DNA from: Argopecten irradians
Taxonomy: Eukaryota; Mollusca; Bivalvia; Pectinida; Pectinidae
Direction of reading: 5' to 3'
Length of the DNA: 64,000 nt
NCBI RefSeq assembly: GCF_041381155.1
Contig: NC_091137.1
Coordinates: 15,991,765-16,055,764, forward strand
Notes under the pieces: generated by a model
Seen by the model: the letters and a program-made list of their open reading frames with translations, nothing else
Told to the model about the DNA's origin: nothing
The model's database searches: none
Shown: positions 38,951 through 53,200 of the stretch, piece by piece
Layout of the letters: each line of letters opens with the position of its first letter
Position numbering within the stretch: the first letter of the stretch is position 1
Made by a program: the position numbers and the translations under genes

Positions 38951-38990
38951 CTGTTTGACTGTCTGTCTGTCTGACTGTCTGTCTGTCTGT
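38951..38990. repeat. (CTGT)n repeat in the ATE1 leader
   Basis: CTGT/CTGA units on the plus strand, so (ACAG)n on the ATE1 sense strand, ending 8 bases upstream of the ATE1 start codon. If the transcript starts further upstream, the repeat is part of the 5' UTR. Confidence 0.85.
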
Positions 38991-41900
38991 ATCACGATAA
39001 GTAAGTTGCTAGTTGTAGAGCGTCGATCGTTTGTATATTTATACATGAATACTTGAAAGAGACGGAAGCCTATATTTGTATCTAATACCATCCGCTAGAT
39101 ATAATACACATTGTTCATTTCCTTTCCGGATATCTAAACAGTTTAAACATAAGGCACGTTTCCATACATGTAAATAAAAACATCAAATAAATCGGAACTT
39201 TACATTTGATCATAAATCATGAATTTACTTCATGTTTGAACTAAACCGTCTAAGAAATCTTCCTCATAGACTCTCCTGTGTTATCAGAAAGATAGACATT
39301 TCGCTAGAAATTCTAAGAGTGGAAGTAAGTCACAAAATTCCAATGGACATACAAGCACCATGCCGAGCATATTGTATAGGAACGTATTCAAGGTGCATGC
39401 ATGGTAAAATCTGAACTAGTCTATATAAGTTCTGGATGTGTTAAGTGGCGATGGAAATTTCTGAAGATGTATGCTACGTAGTGTTTCGGCTAAAAAGACA
39501 CTAGGAATACAACTAATATAAGTCTGAAAAACATATGTACAGTGAGTACATTTATTCGAATGAAATGGGATTGCATATATAATTATCACATAAACCGCCC
39601 GATATCCAGTGACTTCAACCATGTAATATCTGCATATGTCAGTAGAGTTATATATTCTGGAGGGCATTTCATTGAGTAGAAACTAATAGGAGATTTCAGA
39701 AAAGATGGCGATGACGTCACACAAAGGTTCCGGGCGCTCAAAGGTACAACTCTGTATATCTGTACACATTAACATGGTGGGAACACAGCCGCTTCGATTA
39801 CATTTTATTGTAATAAATAGTACGACCATCCGAGAATTGTTACTTTATCTTAATTTCAAAAGGTGTAAATAAAAATATGTAACAATAATATACAGATATA
39901 AATATATGGTATGCATATATTTTACGATGTTTATACTCCATTTTCGGCCGCCACGAGAAAAACACGGTCGCCATTATGTGTAAACATTGACAGAATATTG
40001 CAAATATCAGCTTGAAATTACAAATTAAATTCCAAGTTCCGCAAATATAGTACTGAAATTTTAATAAGCGATCACTGTTTTCTTAGTCTTACTTTGTAAA
40101 ACACCTTAAGATGTGTGATTGTCACCAAATTAAAGTTTGCTTTCGTAGATCACCCCAAGCGCACGGCAGCCATTACGTACAGTACTGCCGAGATCTCGAA
40201 TTTCGCCCTTTTTTAGAGTCACAAAATTACGTATTCTAGATAATTTGTTCGTCAGAAATTTTGGATTTTAGCTCATGACATACAAATTAATATCACTTCA
40301 ATTTGAGACTTCACTAGCAGTCCATGGAATAAAAGCGACTGACATTAAAAAATAAACTCTACAGCATTAAAACTGAACGATTTCACCATTTTAATTTTCG
40401 AGATCTCGGCAGCCATACGTTTACGTAAACATGTACATTGCGAAGATCTGCATATAAGTGTAACACAGTGGTTTATAGCATTCCTTTAAAGGAAGATATA
40501 CACGGAAAAGAACGAAATATATATTTTTTACAAGTACTTATTGAGATATGTGTTGGTATTACGTATTTATATTTTAAATTCCCAACTACTGAGACTTCAT
40601 GCACGAGCGGCCGTGGTCTGCAATGTGGTTCACATTTCGTTATATTTATAGTATTGTGAACAAGTTTTCTGTATACAGAAACGTTAAACATAAAATCAAT
40701 GATCTATTCATACTTTTCACAACAGATTTCACTGTGAAAAAAACGGTACTGTGACGGCCGACACGCTTGGCAGTGACATAACTTTGTCAGACGTCTATTG
40801 TGACGTACAGACTTTACATAGTGACATGACGTCAGGATTTGAAAACATCATGACAGAAGCTCGGCCTCCGCTAGAGTTTTTGCAATGCTGAGATTCTTGG
40901 AAATGTAGGGTTATGAAGTTATTTGATTGTTTGTGTCTTACATTTGTATTCATATCATGCGATTTGTTATGAAACTCGTCACGGATGTTTAATTTTCGGT
41001 CGCCTATAAACTTCTAGGTCTCGTTAAATGCATGTATAATGAACACTGATCTTATATATGTATTCTAAGTGTTAATATAGTACTTTAAGTCTACTCTAAG
41101 ATGATATGGGACTTTTATGGTTTCTGCGAATACATAATCCTCTTGAATATTTTAGCTGTCAGAATTACTTCCCTTTGTGCACAAACCCTCTCACCTATTC
41201 CACCTTATATTCCTTTGTAAGTATTGATTTGTGTAAATATTTGCTACAGTAATGTACAAACAACATGCAAAAAATGTTCTTTGTTTCTTTAACACAATTA
41301 GAGGATGAGATTCCATGTCACTAAACTCCACAAACAAGCATTTCGCATCACCATTTTCCTCGATTTTATTTTATTTTTTCATTAAAATAACGAACACTTT
41401 TATAATAGTATGAAGGTTTTGGATATCCTTCTTACGTAAAACATTAAACCAGACATTCAACGTCGACTAGATAAACAAAAAGTTACTTTCTACTACGATG
41501 TATTTAAAAGCAAACAAATGACAATAGCAATTAATGGTGGCAGTATAACGGTTATCCGGTTAACACACATTTCGTGTCAAGTTTTACTATAAGGTATATT
41601 GCAGAAACTAACTCCCAAATTATCCTTTAGTAAGGACTTGGCCTTTTGAGGTTTTAGGAAGACTAAAACTTCCACTGCAAAGGATAACAACTCATTATGC
41701 CAATATCAAATTGCTATCATTTGTCTAGTCGGCCTGTTTTCCTCTACATTTTGACCTAGATAGAGAAAATATTATGTTAACAATCCTTGTTTACCTAGTG
41801 TTAAACTAGAGTTTCGATACCTGGACATGTCACCTAAATTGATAAATAGACGACAGTTATTACCTGTCACATGATAATGGGTTTGTGGTGTAGGCCTTAA

Positions 41901-42122
41901 TTAGATTTATATTTTTGTCATAGCTTAAATGGGTGATGGTAGCCTATATATTATCCAAAAGTTTTGTGAAACAGGATGTAATTTTAAAGTGTTGGGCATC
42001 ATCACAAACAGTGTGGTGTGGTCGTTGATCAAATTATTTACTGATGTTTATCTTCTTTTCATTATGGTTCGTTTCCTCTATTCTCTACATCAGATACTAC
42101 GTGTAGTTGGGGAGGAGAAAAA
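38991..42122. other. no gene recognised
   Basis: AT-rich DNA upstream of ATE1. At 40,150-40,440 two blocks GCCGAGATCTCGAA and TTCGAGATCTCGGC lie about 200 bp apart with a nearby GGCAGCCAT in each, possibly a small inverted-repeat element. TGACGTCA-like sites occur near 39,715 and 40,856. No coding exons were recognised. Confidence 0.3.
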
Positions 42123-43240
42123 GGTTCCCATGGGTCTTTCTAGCAGTTTTCCGAAACTTGTTTTATTAAGGACCGGTATTATGTCTAGTTTAATTTTATA
42201 CTTGATGCCATTGACAACTGATGTCCCATGGGGTATTCCGCAGCCATCTTGGATTTCAGTTATCAAAAATGGCCAAACTCATACATACGCATATGCGCGC
42301 GTAGAGAACCAGACAACACACAGTGGCAAATCAACACATTTTTTTATATGATTGAAACACGTTGAATACGGTACAAATCACAATAAAGACGTTACGTCTT
42401 CTCAGTTTTGTGAAATGGCGCGAAAATAATGAAATTTTCAGCTTTTTTTACTAAAAAAAGTCAATTTTCAACGCAAGAATAATGATTTATGGACAGAACA
42501 CTAAAAAGAAATGGATAATTACGGTTATCACTGCCTGATTCATGGATAAAACATGTAAACTGGGCTTTGGATGTTTACTGGCTCTGGGAATATGTATATT
42601 TTGCAATTATGTTATTTTTCCCTATGGATGGTAGAGTTGGAATGTCCATCTCGTTTCTTCTTCTAAAAACCATAATTCTGTCCTTTTACAAAGCACAGAT
42701 AAGTAGACAAGAGTCAGTTCAATTCAAAATAACTGTTACTATGTGTTTTGCCAGAATCATTTGGTGGGGGATCCCTCTTTTCCCCACCTTACTCATGCGA
42801 TCTATCTTTTTATAATACACATATGTTTACTACACAAAGGTTAGTTCAATTCGAAATGACTGTTACAAGATATTTTGTCCATCATTTTTTGTTTTTTGAA
42901 AATTATGTTATTATGTCTTTCTAAGTGGAAAAAGGCGGATAATTTCAATATTTTCCCGCCATTTCACAAAACTGAGAACACATAACGTCATTATTGTGAT
43001 TTCATCGTATTCAACATGTCTCAGTCATATTAAAATGTGTTTTTGCTCTGTGTTGACTGGTTCTCTATATATGCGAATGTGTAATTTTGGCCCTTTTTGA
43101 TAACTGAAACCCAAAGTGGCTGCCATATGACCCCCATGGGCCATTAGATGTCAATGGCAACAAGCATAAAATGAAACTAGACCTCATACCGGTCATAAAA
43201 AACATGTTTCGAAAAACTGCCAGAGGGGTACATGGGAATC
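42123..43240. mobile_element. foldback element with arms of about 300 bp
   Basis: Left arm 42,123-42,440 and right arm 42,936-43,240 are inverted complements along their whole length, roughly 80 percent by eye. Shared blocks include TTCCCATG, GACCGGTAT, GCCATTGACA, TTTCAGTTATCAAAAA, AGAGAACCAG, GTTGAATACG, AATCACAATAA and CTCAGTTTTGTGAAATGGCG. The central 490 bp holds a smaller direct repeat (AGTTCAATTC plus AACTGTTAC or GACTGTTAC). The frame of 140 codons at 41,929-42,351 runs through the left arm and is probably not a gene. Foldback-type DNA transposon is the likely class. Confidence 0.75.
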
Positions 43241-43430
43241 TACTGTAAACTGGAATACTGTAAACGCGGAAACTTACGCGGAGGGGGGAAGGGCATTTCC
43301 GTTTACTTTGCGAATGTTGCTTGCTCGCAAAATATTTTATGAATGTTTGAACAGTGTAACGTAAGGTCTGAAGGTTTCTCTGTCGCGAAAATAACACCCC
43401 TGCAAATGCTTTTTATGCTTGTATATCGTG
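43240..43430. mobile_element. CG-box short element next to the foldback
   Basis: Begins CTACTGTAAACTGGAATACT and contains GCGGAAACTTACGCGG, TTGCGAATGTTGCTTGC and GTCGCGAAAATAACACCCC, the same style of boxes as 9,128-9,350. Its start touches the end of the foldback element. Confidence 0.4.
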
Positions 43431-44463
43431 AAATTAAATACTCCAGAAAATTCTCACATTTACATAATAGATAACTGCTCACTCTATCATCCTTACTTAC
43501 ACCGTAATTATTTCTGTCGTAGAAATATATTTACCCAGCAGACATCTGTAAACGTCATCATCGACAGACCAATTATAGTCATCTAGACAATGTCGTTTCA
43601 TTACCATACGACAACCCCTAATTGATTACAGGAAACAAAGAGAGTAAGTTGCTTAAAAAGATTGATATACTGGAGGATTCATGCGTAATATAAATGAACG
43701 CGATCAAATTGGCACCTTTCCAGTACTATATATCTACATACATGACTTCTTTTATTAGGCACATTCTTCAGCTTTGACAGTCGCTCATTGTAATTGTAAT
43801 TGATTTCAGGTGTAATATGTTTATTTTTATTAGATTAAGTAATGGGTGCTAACTCTCCAGGCCATGACTAATAGTGCATCTGTCAAACAGATGATGCACA
43901 TGTCAGCTGTATCACGGATGTAACTTACCACATATCAAATGCACATTAAAGACAATTATACAACCTACATTTTATTGTCACACCATCATAAATTGTTGAT
44001 GACGAAGTGTAAAATGGCTACAAATATTATAGCTCATGTATTAACAAATGAGAGAATCATTTCATTTTATATGACAATCATTGTGTGTATACTGGCATCT
44101 TTTGTACTTTTTTAATAAAACTAATGAGACTAGTGATGCCGTTTTACTAACATTACTAACTAACATTATGCATGAAACGTTTAACTATAAAATAACATAA
44201 AATTATTTCACAGCAAACCGATATCCTTTCATAACCTATGGTGACTTTACCTCTGAACAATTTTAAAGTCTGTCTGTTCGGTGACTTATAAACACGATGA
44301 CAGTCAAAGTACAATGTCGCACGTTTGTATTAGGTAACATATCTTCTGGCTAAACTTAATAACTCTTTAAAAGTTCTTTATTTGCACTCAATCTTAAACT
44401 CAACTGTCGAATACATTGATACCCATATCAAGGTAGTTCGTGAATAACGACCACACATAACCC

Positions 44464-44504
<41 letters not shown>

Positions 44505-46339
44505 CTACACCTAATTAGCGCTATTATCGTAAAAACATAATGGTATTATAGATAGAACATAGGTCTAACAAAACACACAACGTGTATGATATATATGTAG
44601 ACATTATAATTTATTACATCAGGCATGCGTTTGAATCTTTATTCACTTACGACAGGACCGACTTACATTTAAATAAGGTAAGCTGTCATCAGCGACAGTC
44701 GTATGCTGTATATACAAGAACAATGCTTAATTATTGTAAATGGTATATCACCTGAAACATGAATTTCCTTCTTGCTAATTTACATGAGAGGCTATAGAGC
44801 TAGTATCCAACGTCTGTTAGAATCAGTCTTATTACCATACATTACAAGAGAGGCCTACGTGGGTAATGTTTAAAGTTAAAGATTCGTTAGCAAATCTTCG
44901 TCTAAATGAGTAGAATATCTGACAATCAGTTTAGAGAAACTATTCAATTTCTACATGGCGTTAAATATTTCTTGATAAATTGAACAAAAAATGTATCATT
45001 GAAACAATGAAGTACACATGCGCATAAGCTTTTACGTTCATAGTATGATATTTAACATCATGTGACATTGCATTGCAAAGTCTGTCAGTTTTTAAAGACA
45101 AAAACCCACACACGCGTTAATCACCCAGGTCACATGAACTTAATGCATAATACATTCGGAAACAAATGGATATTTCGAAACCGAATATGGCGAAATTCAG
45201 ATATGCTAATTCGATCCGTATTACATGTAGCATTGCAAAACATTTTGTCAAACGTAAGATAAACATGACTTTAGAAAAAAGAGACTGATATAAACATCTA
45301 ACAACTTATGGGGAGAAAGACGAAAATATAAAAACAATATAAACGTATAAATGAGCATAACATATTTATATTAATTATTTCAACAATATCAAATATTTCG
45401 ACTTTATCAATTATTCTTTTATAGTTTGCCTGTTCAGACGCCACGTTGTTTATGATAAATCAAGTGCAATTATAACACTCCAATATCGTATTGGTTTATA
45501 ATAAGCGTTCAGCTATATAAGGAACGTGTACTAAACCAGCCCTATGTACATTGGTTATTCTAAAGACGTTGCTCCCTATAAGCTAAAGGAAAATGATAAC
45601 ACACACGTTACGATGATGAATGCCTTCAACGAAATCTCAATGTAAAACGTATAAGAGAATATTATGCCCAAACAATCAATGATTTTTTTTCATATTTGAA
45701 ATATGATATTTGATTATTTTTTTATTCTTTTAGCAATGTTATTTAGTAACACATTATGAAAGCTGTCCGTTGGATAACTTTTTGACACTTAGTATCAAAT
45801 TCGCATCCCGTTCTTAATTTGCTGAGGAATCAATATCGTCTTGATAGCAGCATAGCCTGTGACAATAAAACATTACTCAGTTATCCATTTAAGGGTCTGA
45901 CCTGTTTCCATTTAGTAAATCTCACGTCGGATAGTGAGATTAATTACTCGGGGTTGGATGGAGGGACACATGTAGACGAGTGATGAGATTTTCTATGTTT
46001 TATCACTATGATCCCATCCTGGAAACAGGTTCTGTTGTACGTAGCCCTACTATATTCTCGTCTCAGATAGAAACATAGGTATGATATATTCTAGATAAGT
46101 GTACATGGCCTATCATCGTGTACTTGTTATTATTATATCTTAAATTATGATGATAATGATACAAGCCGAAGTAGAATGTAAACGATTACAAACATTGTGT
46201 TACTGAGTACTATTCTAGCATGTTTCCCTAGTAAGTATCCAAAGAAGCATCATTTTAGGAAATATACAATTTTAGCTATTAACGATTCCGTCCTGATTAA
46301 ACATTGATCGAAAGTGTCGATGTTATTTTGTCTTCCTGT
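43431..46339. other. no gene recognised; one (AT)n run and one small inverted pair
   Basis: AT-rich DNA with an (AT)n microsatellite at 44,468-44,496. At 45,898-46,031 the blocks GACCTGTTTCCA and TGGAAACAGGTTC face each other over about 110 bp, possibly a tiny MITE. No exons were recognised. Confidence 0.35.
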
Positions 46340-46499
46340 TAGGTATCGCTACAATGTAACGATACAGGTGAATCAGATGTTTCTAAAAATAGCATCATTC
46401 ATCTACAGCCTCACAATGGATTCGCTCGACTGACGTCCGTCTCGCTACACCACAGGGACCGAGTGACACAGGGAGGAGATTACACCTCTGGCAGACTAG
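46340..46499 (+). other. probable non-coding first exon of the EGF-ZP gene
   Basis: A GC-richer stretch ends at CTAG/GTAAGTACG (donor at 46,500). The matching acceptor ATTCTATTTCAG ends at 47,220, 48 bases upstream of the start codon. The exon's 5' limit is unknown, so the given start is only approximate. It contains a five-codon upstream frame (ATGGATTCGCTCGACTGA). Confidence 0.5.
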
Positions 46500-47268
46500 G
46501 TAAGTACGAATGTTTACTTTCTTCTCTTTTTTTTTTATATGTAATCAGAAACTATTTAAAGTTGTACAAAATATATGTAAAAAGCATTGTTATCATAATC
46601 GTTCAACGTTCTTGTCTAAAACGTTTTGGGGATCTGATTGAAATTCACATTAACGGAATTACCAAAAAACAAATACGTTTAGGCTAAAACCTGTTGCTGC
46701 CGTTTTATCACATCATTACCTGATATAAACCAGCATATCAAAAAAATCAACAAATCAAATTAACTACGTAGAATCAATCTAATATGTCAGAAAATTCCAA
46801 ATATCTTACATATAATTTATATCTTGTGATTGGAATACACGTCAATAATGTTCTTTTAATCACAATCGTAAAATCACAAAAATCATCTACTAAATAAGAC
46901 GAGAAAACAATCTAGATTATGCATTTAGACATGCACACTAAATTGTTAGTTAGCGACGTTTGGCTCTTGTTCATTTCAATATTAAAACAAAAAAATAAAC
47001 ACTAGAAAATGTATGACTGTGTCGGATATGGAATACATGATTTCAGTGCTTACCATTTGGTAACCTTGACGGAGTTACCGACAGTACCACAGTGTTCGTA
47101 TTACTTTGTACAGTGTTATCTCAGTGACCTAGATTTACGTAACGAGATGGTATCAACACAACTTTAGTTACAAACAACTATTATTAAAAACCATGTGATG
47201 TAAAACGCATTCTATTTCAGATATTTACCATCCTTTCTAACTGAATATATAAACCTCCAGTAGTAGCG

Positions 47269-50200
47269 ATGAAGTGGCCGATACTTGTTCTTTTGCTGGC
47301 TTATTTTATCCAAGGTAAGTTAAAAAAACTTGTGTGTGTACTTATATATCACTTACCATCAATGTATGACCGGTGATTTTATTTGTGATTATCAATAAAA
47401 ACCATGATAATTAAATCGCAGTACATCCAACCACGACATTACTTTGATACGAATGGTTTCTGATTTATACAGTCGACGCCAGCCTGTGTAAGAGACGGGG
47501 ATGTTATTGTAAGGGCAGTGGTATCCCTAATGGCAAAACCTGCGAATGTCCTTCTGGTTTCCATGGCTACGATTGTGGACTGAAGACACGTAAGTTTATC
47601 TTTACAAGATTTACATACTAAGCGTTATTTGTAATGACCAGCGTAGTTATCTTCATTATATGCTGTTTTAATACTCTCTGCCAAAATGCATATCTAATTT
47701 CTTGTAATAACTGTCTAAATCATACGTGTTGTATAATGTCACATATAATTAATCAACGGAACTTCTCTAAGATAATTAATCATTTAAGTTTTTTAAATAA
47801 TTATACTAGAATTTTTCACATTATACCAATTAGCAATGCATATTTATTTTGTAACGATGCTTATGTATATTCTGTTATATTTAAACAGGAAACTTATGTC
47901 CAACCAATATTTGTAAAAATGGCGGAGTCTGTTATGACATGGGGAAATGCTATTGTCATGGTGACTTCTATGGAGACCATTGTGAACATTCTATGGGTAA
48001 GGCTTTATACCTGTAATTTTCTATATTCTATGAGTAAGGTTCTATACCTATATCGATATATCTCTGTATTATATGGGTAAGGCTTGATACCTACATCTTT
48101 TACATGGGGAATGCTCTATAACTTCACTTCTCTGCAATGGATTTGTATGGTTAAAACTATATACAAACATTGTCTATCTTGTATGGATAAGACTGTTTGT
48201 CTATATTGTCGACACTCTGTGCATATAACTTTACACCTATATTGACTACATACTGTAAATATTTCGCAATTAGGATTTTATGTTTCAACATCCGATCACA
48301 ATAAATATTACGCCCTCATTGATTTGAAAAATATGCAGAAGACATCAAAAGTTAATTAATAAATATATATTCATAAATGACTTATTGTCTATACACGTGG
48401 TGCGTATGACACGATCACGGCCCTGATATCGTGTATAAGTTTATTAGTGTTACCTGTTGATGTATAGCTTGTCAAGTTCTATATTAGTAATTTACCTGGC
48501 TTACTTTCTCGCTCTTAAACTAATACACGTAATCATACTTAGAAATATTTAACAAGGATTTTTTCTATTACGTAGCGAAGTAAACAACTATCCATGCAAT
48601 ATCAGGTTTGAATAATAATGAAAATATATCAATTAATAATAATAATATTTATAGGATATTTTACGTCAATAAAGCGATATAGTATCATCAAAGTAAATTG
48701 TGTACGTAGTTTATTTATATTTTACATTTTCAATAAGTACACTTTATTATTACATTCGCTGGCTGTAAAATTATGTCTGGAATGTTACCTAAACTTAATA
48801 TTGTGAGAAATAGTCAGACCTCCAGGTATATAAACGTATTGTACTTTATCAACTCTTTGAAAAATCTACTTTGAACCACCAATAAAAATGCTAAATAATA
48901 AAATATATATAAAAAAAATTCAATTTGTATACATCAACTGTTTTCTAAAAATTTCAATTCTTTATTAAGAGCCCTTGAATTGTGGAATGGACAGTATGCA
49001 AGTGGGATTCGCTATACCACAGAATAAGTACAACACTGAAAAACCTGATATCTTCGCTCTACCCAACACGGAATGTAAATTCAAACCAATGTATGAAAAT
49101 AAGAAACACACTATTTACATGCTGGAGATCAATCTAACAACAACAAGAACAGTTCCCTGTATGGATGTTATCCAAGAAACAAGACATGTGAGTACGATAT
49201 TGTGTTAATGGCCGAATTATAAAATGATCAACAACCTTGAACTAATTACTGTCAATATGAATCTTTAACTAAAGACTGCTAATATGAATCTTCAACTAAA
49301 GACTGTCAATCTAAATCTATAACTAAACACGGTTAAATATCAACATTGAACTAAAGAATCAATATGAATCTATAACTAAAGACTGTCAATATCAATCTGT
49401 AACTACAGACTGTCAATATGATACTATAACTACAGACTGTCAATATGAATCTATAAGTAAATACTGTCAATATGAATCTTTGACTAAAGACTGTCAATAT
49501 GAACCTCAAACTACAGACTGTCAATATAAACCTTGAACCAAAGACTGGCTGTATGAATCTTTAACTACAGACTGTCAATATGAATCTTTAACTACAGACT
49601 GTCAATATAAACTTTGAACCAAAGACTGGCTGTATGAACTTTAACTACAGACTGTATCAATATGAATCTTTAACTACAGACTGTCAATATGAACCCTTAA
49701 CTACAGACTGTCAATATGAATCTTTAACTACAGACTGTCAATATGAATCTATAACTACAGACTGTCAATATGAATCTATAAGTAAATACTGTCAATATGA
49801 ATCTTTGACTAAAGACTGTCAATATGAACCTCAAACTACAGACTGTCAATATAAACCTTGAACCAATGACTGGCTGTATGAATCTTTAACTACAGACTGT
49901 CAATATGAACCTTGAACTACAGACTGTCAATATGAATCTTTAACTACAGACTGTCAATATGAACCTTTAACTACAGACTGTCAATATGAATCTTTAACTA
50001 CAGACTATCAATATGAACCTTTAACTACAGACTGTCAATATGAATCTTTAACTACAGACTGTCAATATGAATCTTTAACTACAGACTGTCAATATGAATC
50101 TTTAACTACAGACTGTCAATATGAACATTTAACTAAAGACTGCCAATATGAATCTTTAACTACAGTTTGTCAATATGAACCTTTAACCACAGTCTGTCAA

Positions 50201-53200
50201 TATGAACGTTTAACTAAAGACTGTCAATATGAATCTTTAACTACATATTGTCAATATGAACCTTGAACTAAAGACTGTCAATATGAATCTTTAACTACAG
50301 CCTGTCAATATGAACCTTTAACTAAAGACTGTCAATATGAACCTTTAACTAAAGACTGTCAATATGAATCTTTAACTACAGGCTGTCAATATGCATCTTT
50401 AACTACAGACTATCAATATGAACATTTAACTAAAAACTGTCAATATGAATCTTTAACTACAGACTGTCAATATGAACTTTGAACTACAGACTGTCAATAT
50501 GAATCTTTAACTAAAGACTGTCAATATGAATCTTTAATTACAGCCTGTTAATATGAACCTTTAACTAAAGACTGTCAATATGAATCTTGAAATACAGACT
50601 GTCAATATGAACTTTGAACTACAGACTGTTAATATGAATCTTTAACTACAGACTATCAATATGAACCTTTAACTACAGACTGTCAATATGAATCTTTAAC
50701 TACAGACTGTCAATATGAATCTATAACTACAGACTGACAATATGAATCTTTAACTACAGACTATCAATATGAACCTTTAACTAAAGACTGTCAATATGAA
50801 TCTTTAACTACAGACTGTTAATATGAACTTTGAACTACAGACTGTCAATATGAATCTTTAACTAAAGACTGTCAATATGAATCTTTAATTACAGCCTGTT
50901 AATATGAACCTTTAACTAAAGACTGTCAATATGAATCTTGAAATACAGACTGTCAATATGAACTTTGAACTACAGACTGTTAATATGAATCTTTAACTAC
51001 AGACTATCAATATGAACCTTTAACTACAGACTGTCAATATGAATCTTTAACTACAGACTGTTAATATGAATCTTTAACTACAGACTATCAATATGAATCT
51101 TTAACTACAGACTATCAATATGAACCTTTAACTACAGACTGTCAATATGAATCTTTAACTACAGACTGTCAATATGAATCTATAACTACAGACTGACAAT
51201 ATGAATCTTTAACTACAGACTATCAATATGAACCTTTAACTAAAGACTGTCAATATGAACCTTTAACTACAGTCTGTCAATATGAACCTTTAACTAAAGA
51301 CTGTCAATATGAACCTTTAACTACAGTCTGTCAATATGAACATTTAACTACAGACTGTCAATATGAATCTTTAACTACAGACTATCAATATGAACCTTTA
51401 ACTACAGTCTGTCAATATGAACCTTTAACTAAAGACTGTCAATATGAATCTTTAACTAAAGACTGTCAATATGAATCTTTAACTACAGACTATCAATATG
51501 AATCTTGAACTACAGACTATCAATATGAATCTTTAAAGACTGTCAATATGAATCTTTAACTAGGAACAGTCAATATAAATCTTTAACTTAAGAGTTTTAA
51601 TATGAATCTTTAAATAACCACGGTAAATATCAACCTTCAACTAATGACTGTAAATATGTGTCTACAATTAAACACAGTTAATATGAATCTTGACCTAATG
51701 ACTGTCAGTATAAACATATAACTAAAGACTGAATCTTGAACTTATGACTGTAAATATGAATCTATAACTTATGACCGTAAATATGAACATTTAACTAAAC
51801 ATGGCAAATATCAACTTTGTACTTATGACTGTCAGTATTAATCTGTAATTAAACATGGTTAATATCAACTGTGTACTAATGACTGTCAGTATGAATCTAT
51901 AATTAGACATGGCAAATATCAACTTTGTACTTATGACTGTCAGTGGCAAATATCAACTTTGTACTTATGACTGTCAGTATGAATCTATAATTAAACACGG
52001 TTAATATCAACTTTGTACTTATGACTGTCAGTATGAATCTATAATTAAACACGGTTAATATCAACTGTGTACTTATGACTGTCAGTATGAATCTATAATT
52101 AAACACGGTTAATATCAACTGTGTACTAATGACTGTCAGTATGAATCTATAATTAAACACGGTTAATATCAACTGTGTACTAATGACTGTCAGTATGAAT
52201 CTATAATTAAACACGGTTAATATCAACTGTGTACTAATGACTGTCAGTATGAGTCTATAATTAAACACGATTAAATATCAACCTTGGAATGACGACTGTC
52301 AATATGAACCTTTAAATAAAGACTGTAAAGATGAACATGTATCGAAACACTGTCAAGAACATTTACTTAAGACTATCAATACGAAACATCTTAACCTAAC
52401 AACGATCAATGTGAATCTTAAACTAAATGTTGTCAATACGAACCTTAAACTTGTTATATTTTTCAATACGAATTGTTCACGAAAGACTGTCAATGCGAAA
52501 CTTTTAACAAAATACTGATAATATAAACCTTTCTCTAGTGAATGTCAATACGAACATTACAGTTAAGACTGTCGAAATAAAACTTTACCTTAAGACTTTC
52601 AAGATGAATCTTAAACTAAAGCTGCCAATATGAACATTAAACTAGACACTGTCAAAGTGAACATTAAATAAAAACTGTCAAGATGAACATTTCTTTAAAT
52701 AGACAGTGCATTTATTGTGATGTAAGTAAAATGGAGTAACAACTTCTTGTGATTTGGTTCCTTCGTGTTCTTGGCATTACTCTTTTCAACACCATGTAAT
52801 CATGCAAGAAACACATAAAGTACCATTGAATGATTTTGGAGGATTTTGATATTAATATCAAAACGCCTAGACAATTTCAATTTAAAAAATATATATGAAT
52901 TAATCTGAGAAAATTTTGAGAACCTATACCGACATGGTCAGACGCTCTACTAATGAACACTACCTTATACATAATGTGGCTGACAAAACCTATCTTTATC
53001 CTTAGGGTGATATGACAACTTACACAATCGATGCGCATGTGCGAACCTTCCCCGGCCTTGAGTCACCTAGAGATTGGACAACAACATTTGAATGTACCTA
53101 CACATCCATGTAAGTATATCGTCAATGTGAGCACTGCAATTCTTAAAATGGGTGCGAGTTTTGGAAAATAAGAAACAATAGTGTAATGTCGGAAAGAAAT

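Noticed and set aside
41929-42351. 140-codon plus-strand frame with hydrophobic segments
   Set aside because: Most of it lies in the left arm of the foldback element, and the inverted right arm does not keep an equivalent frame. No domain recognised.
42938-43397. 110-codon minus-strand frame
   Set aside because: Crosses the foldback arm boundary and a CG-box repeat; composition only.
49634-49861. 75-codon frame of YESLTTDCQ repeats
   Set aside because: Lies inside intron 4 of the EGF-ZP gene and is a product of the 27-bp minisatellite; the 27-bp period keeps frames open by chance.
51903-52268. 121-codon minus-strand repeat protein frame
   Set aside because: Same minisatellite in its 54-bp form; no start, splice or composition evidence for a gene.
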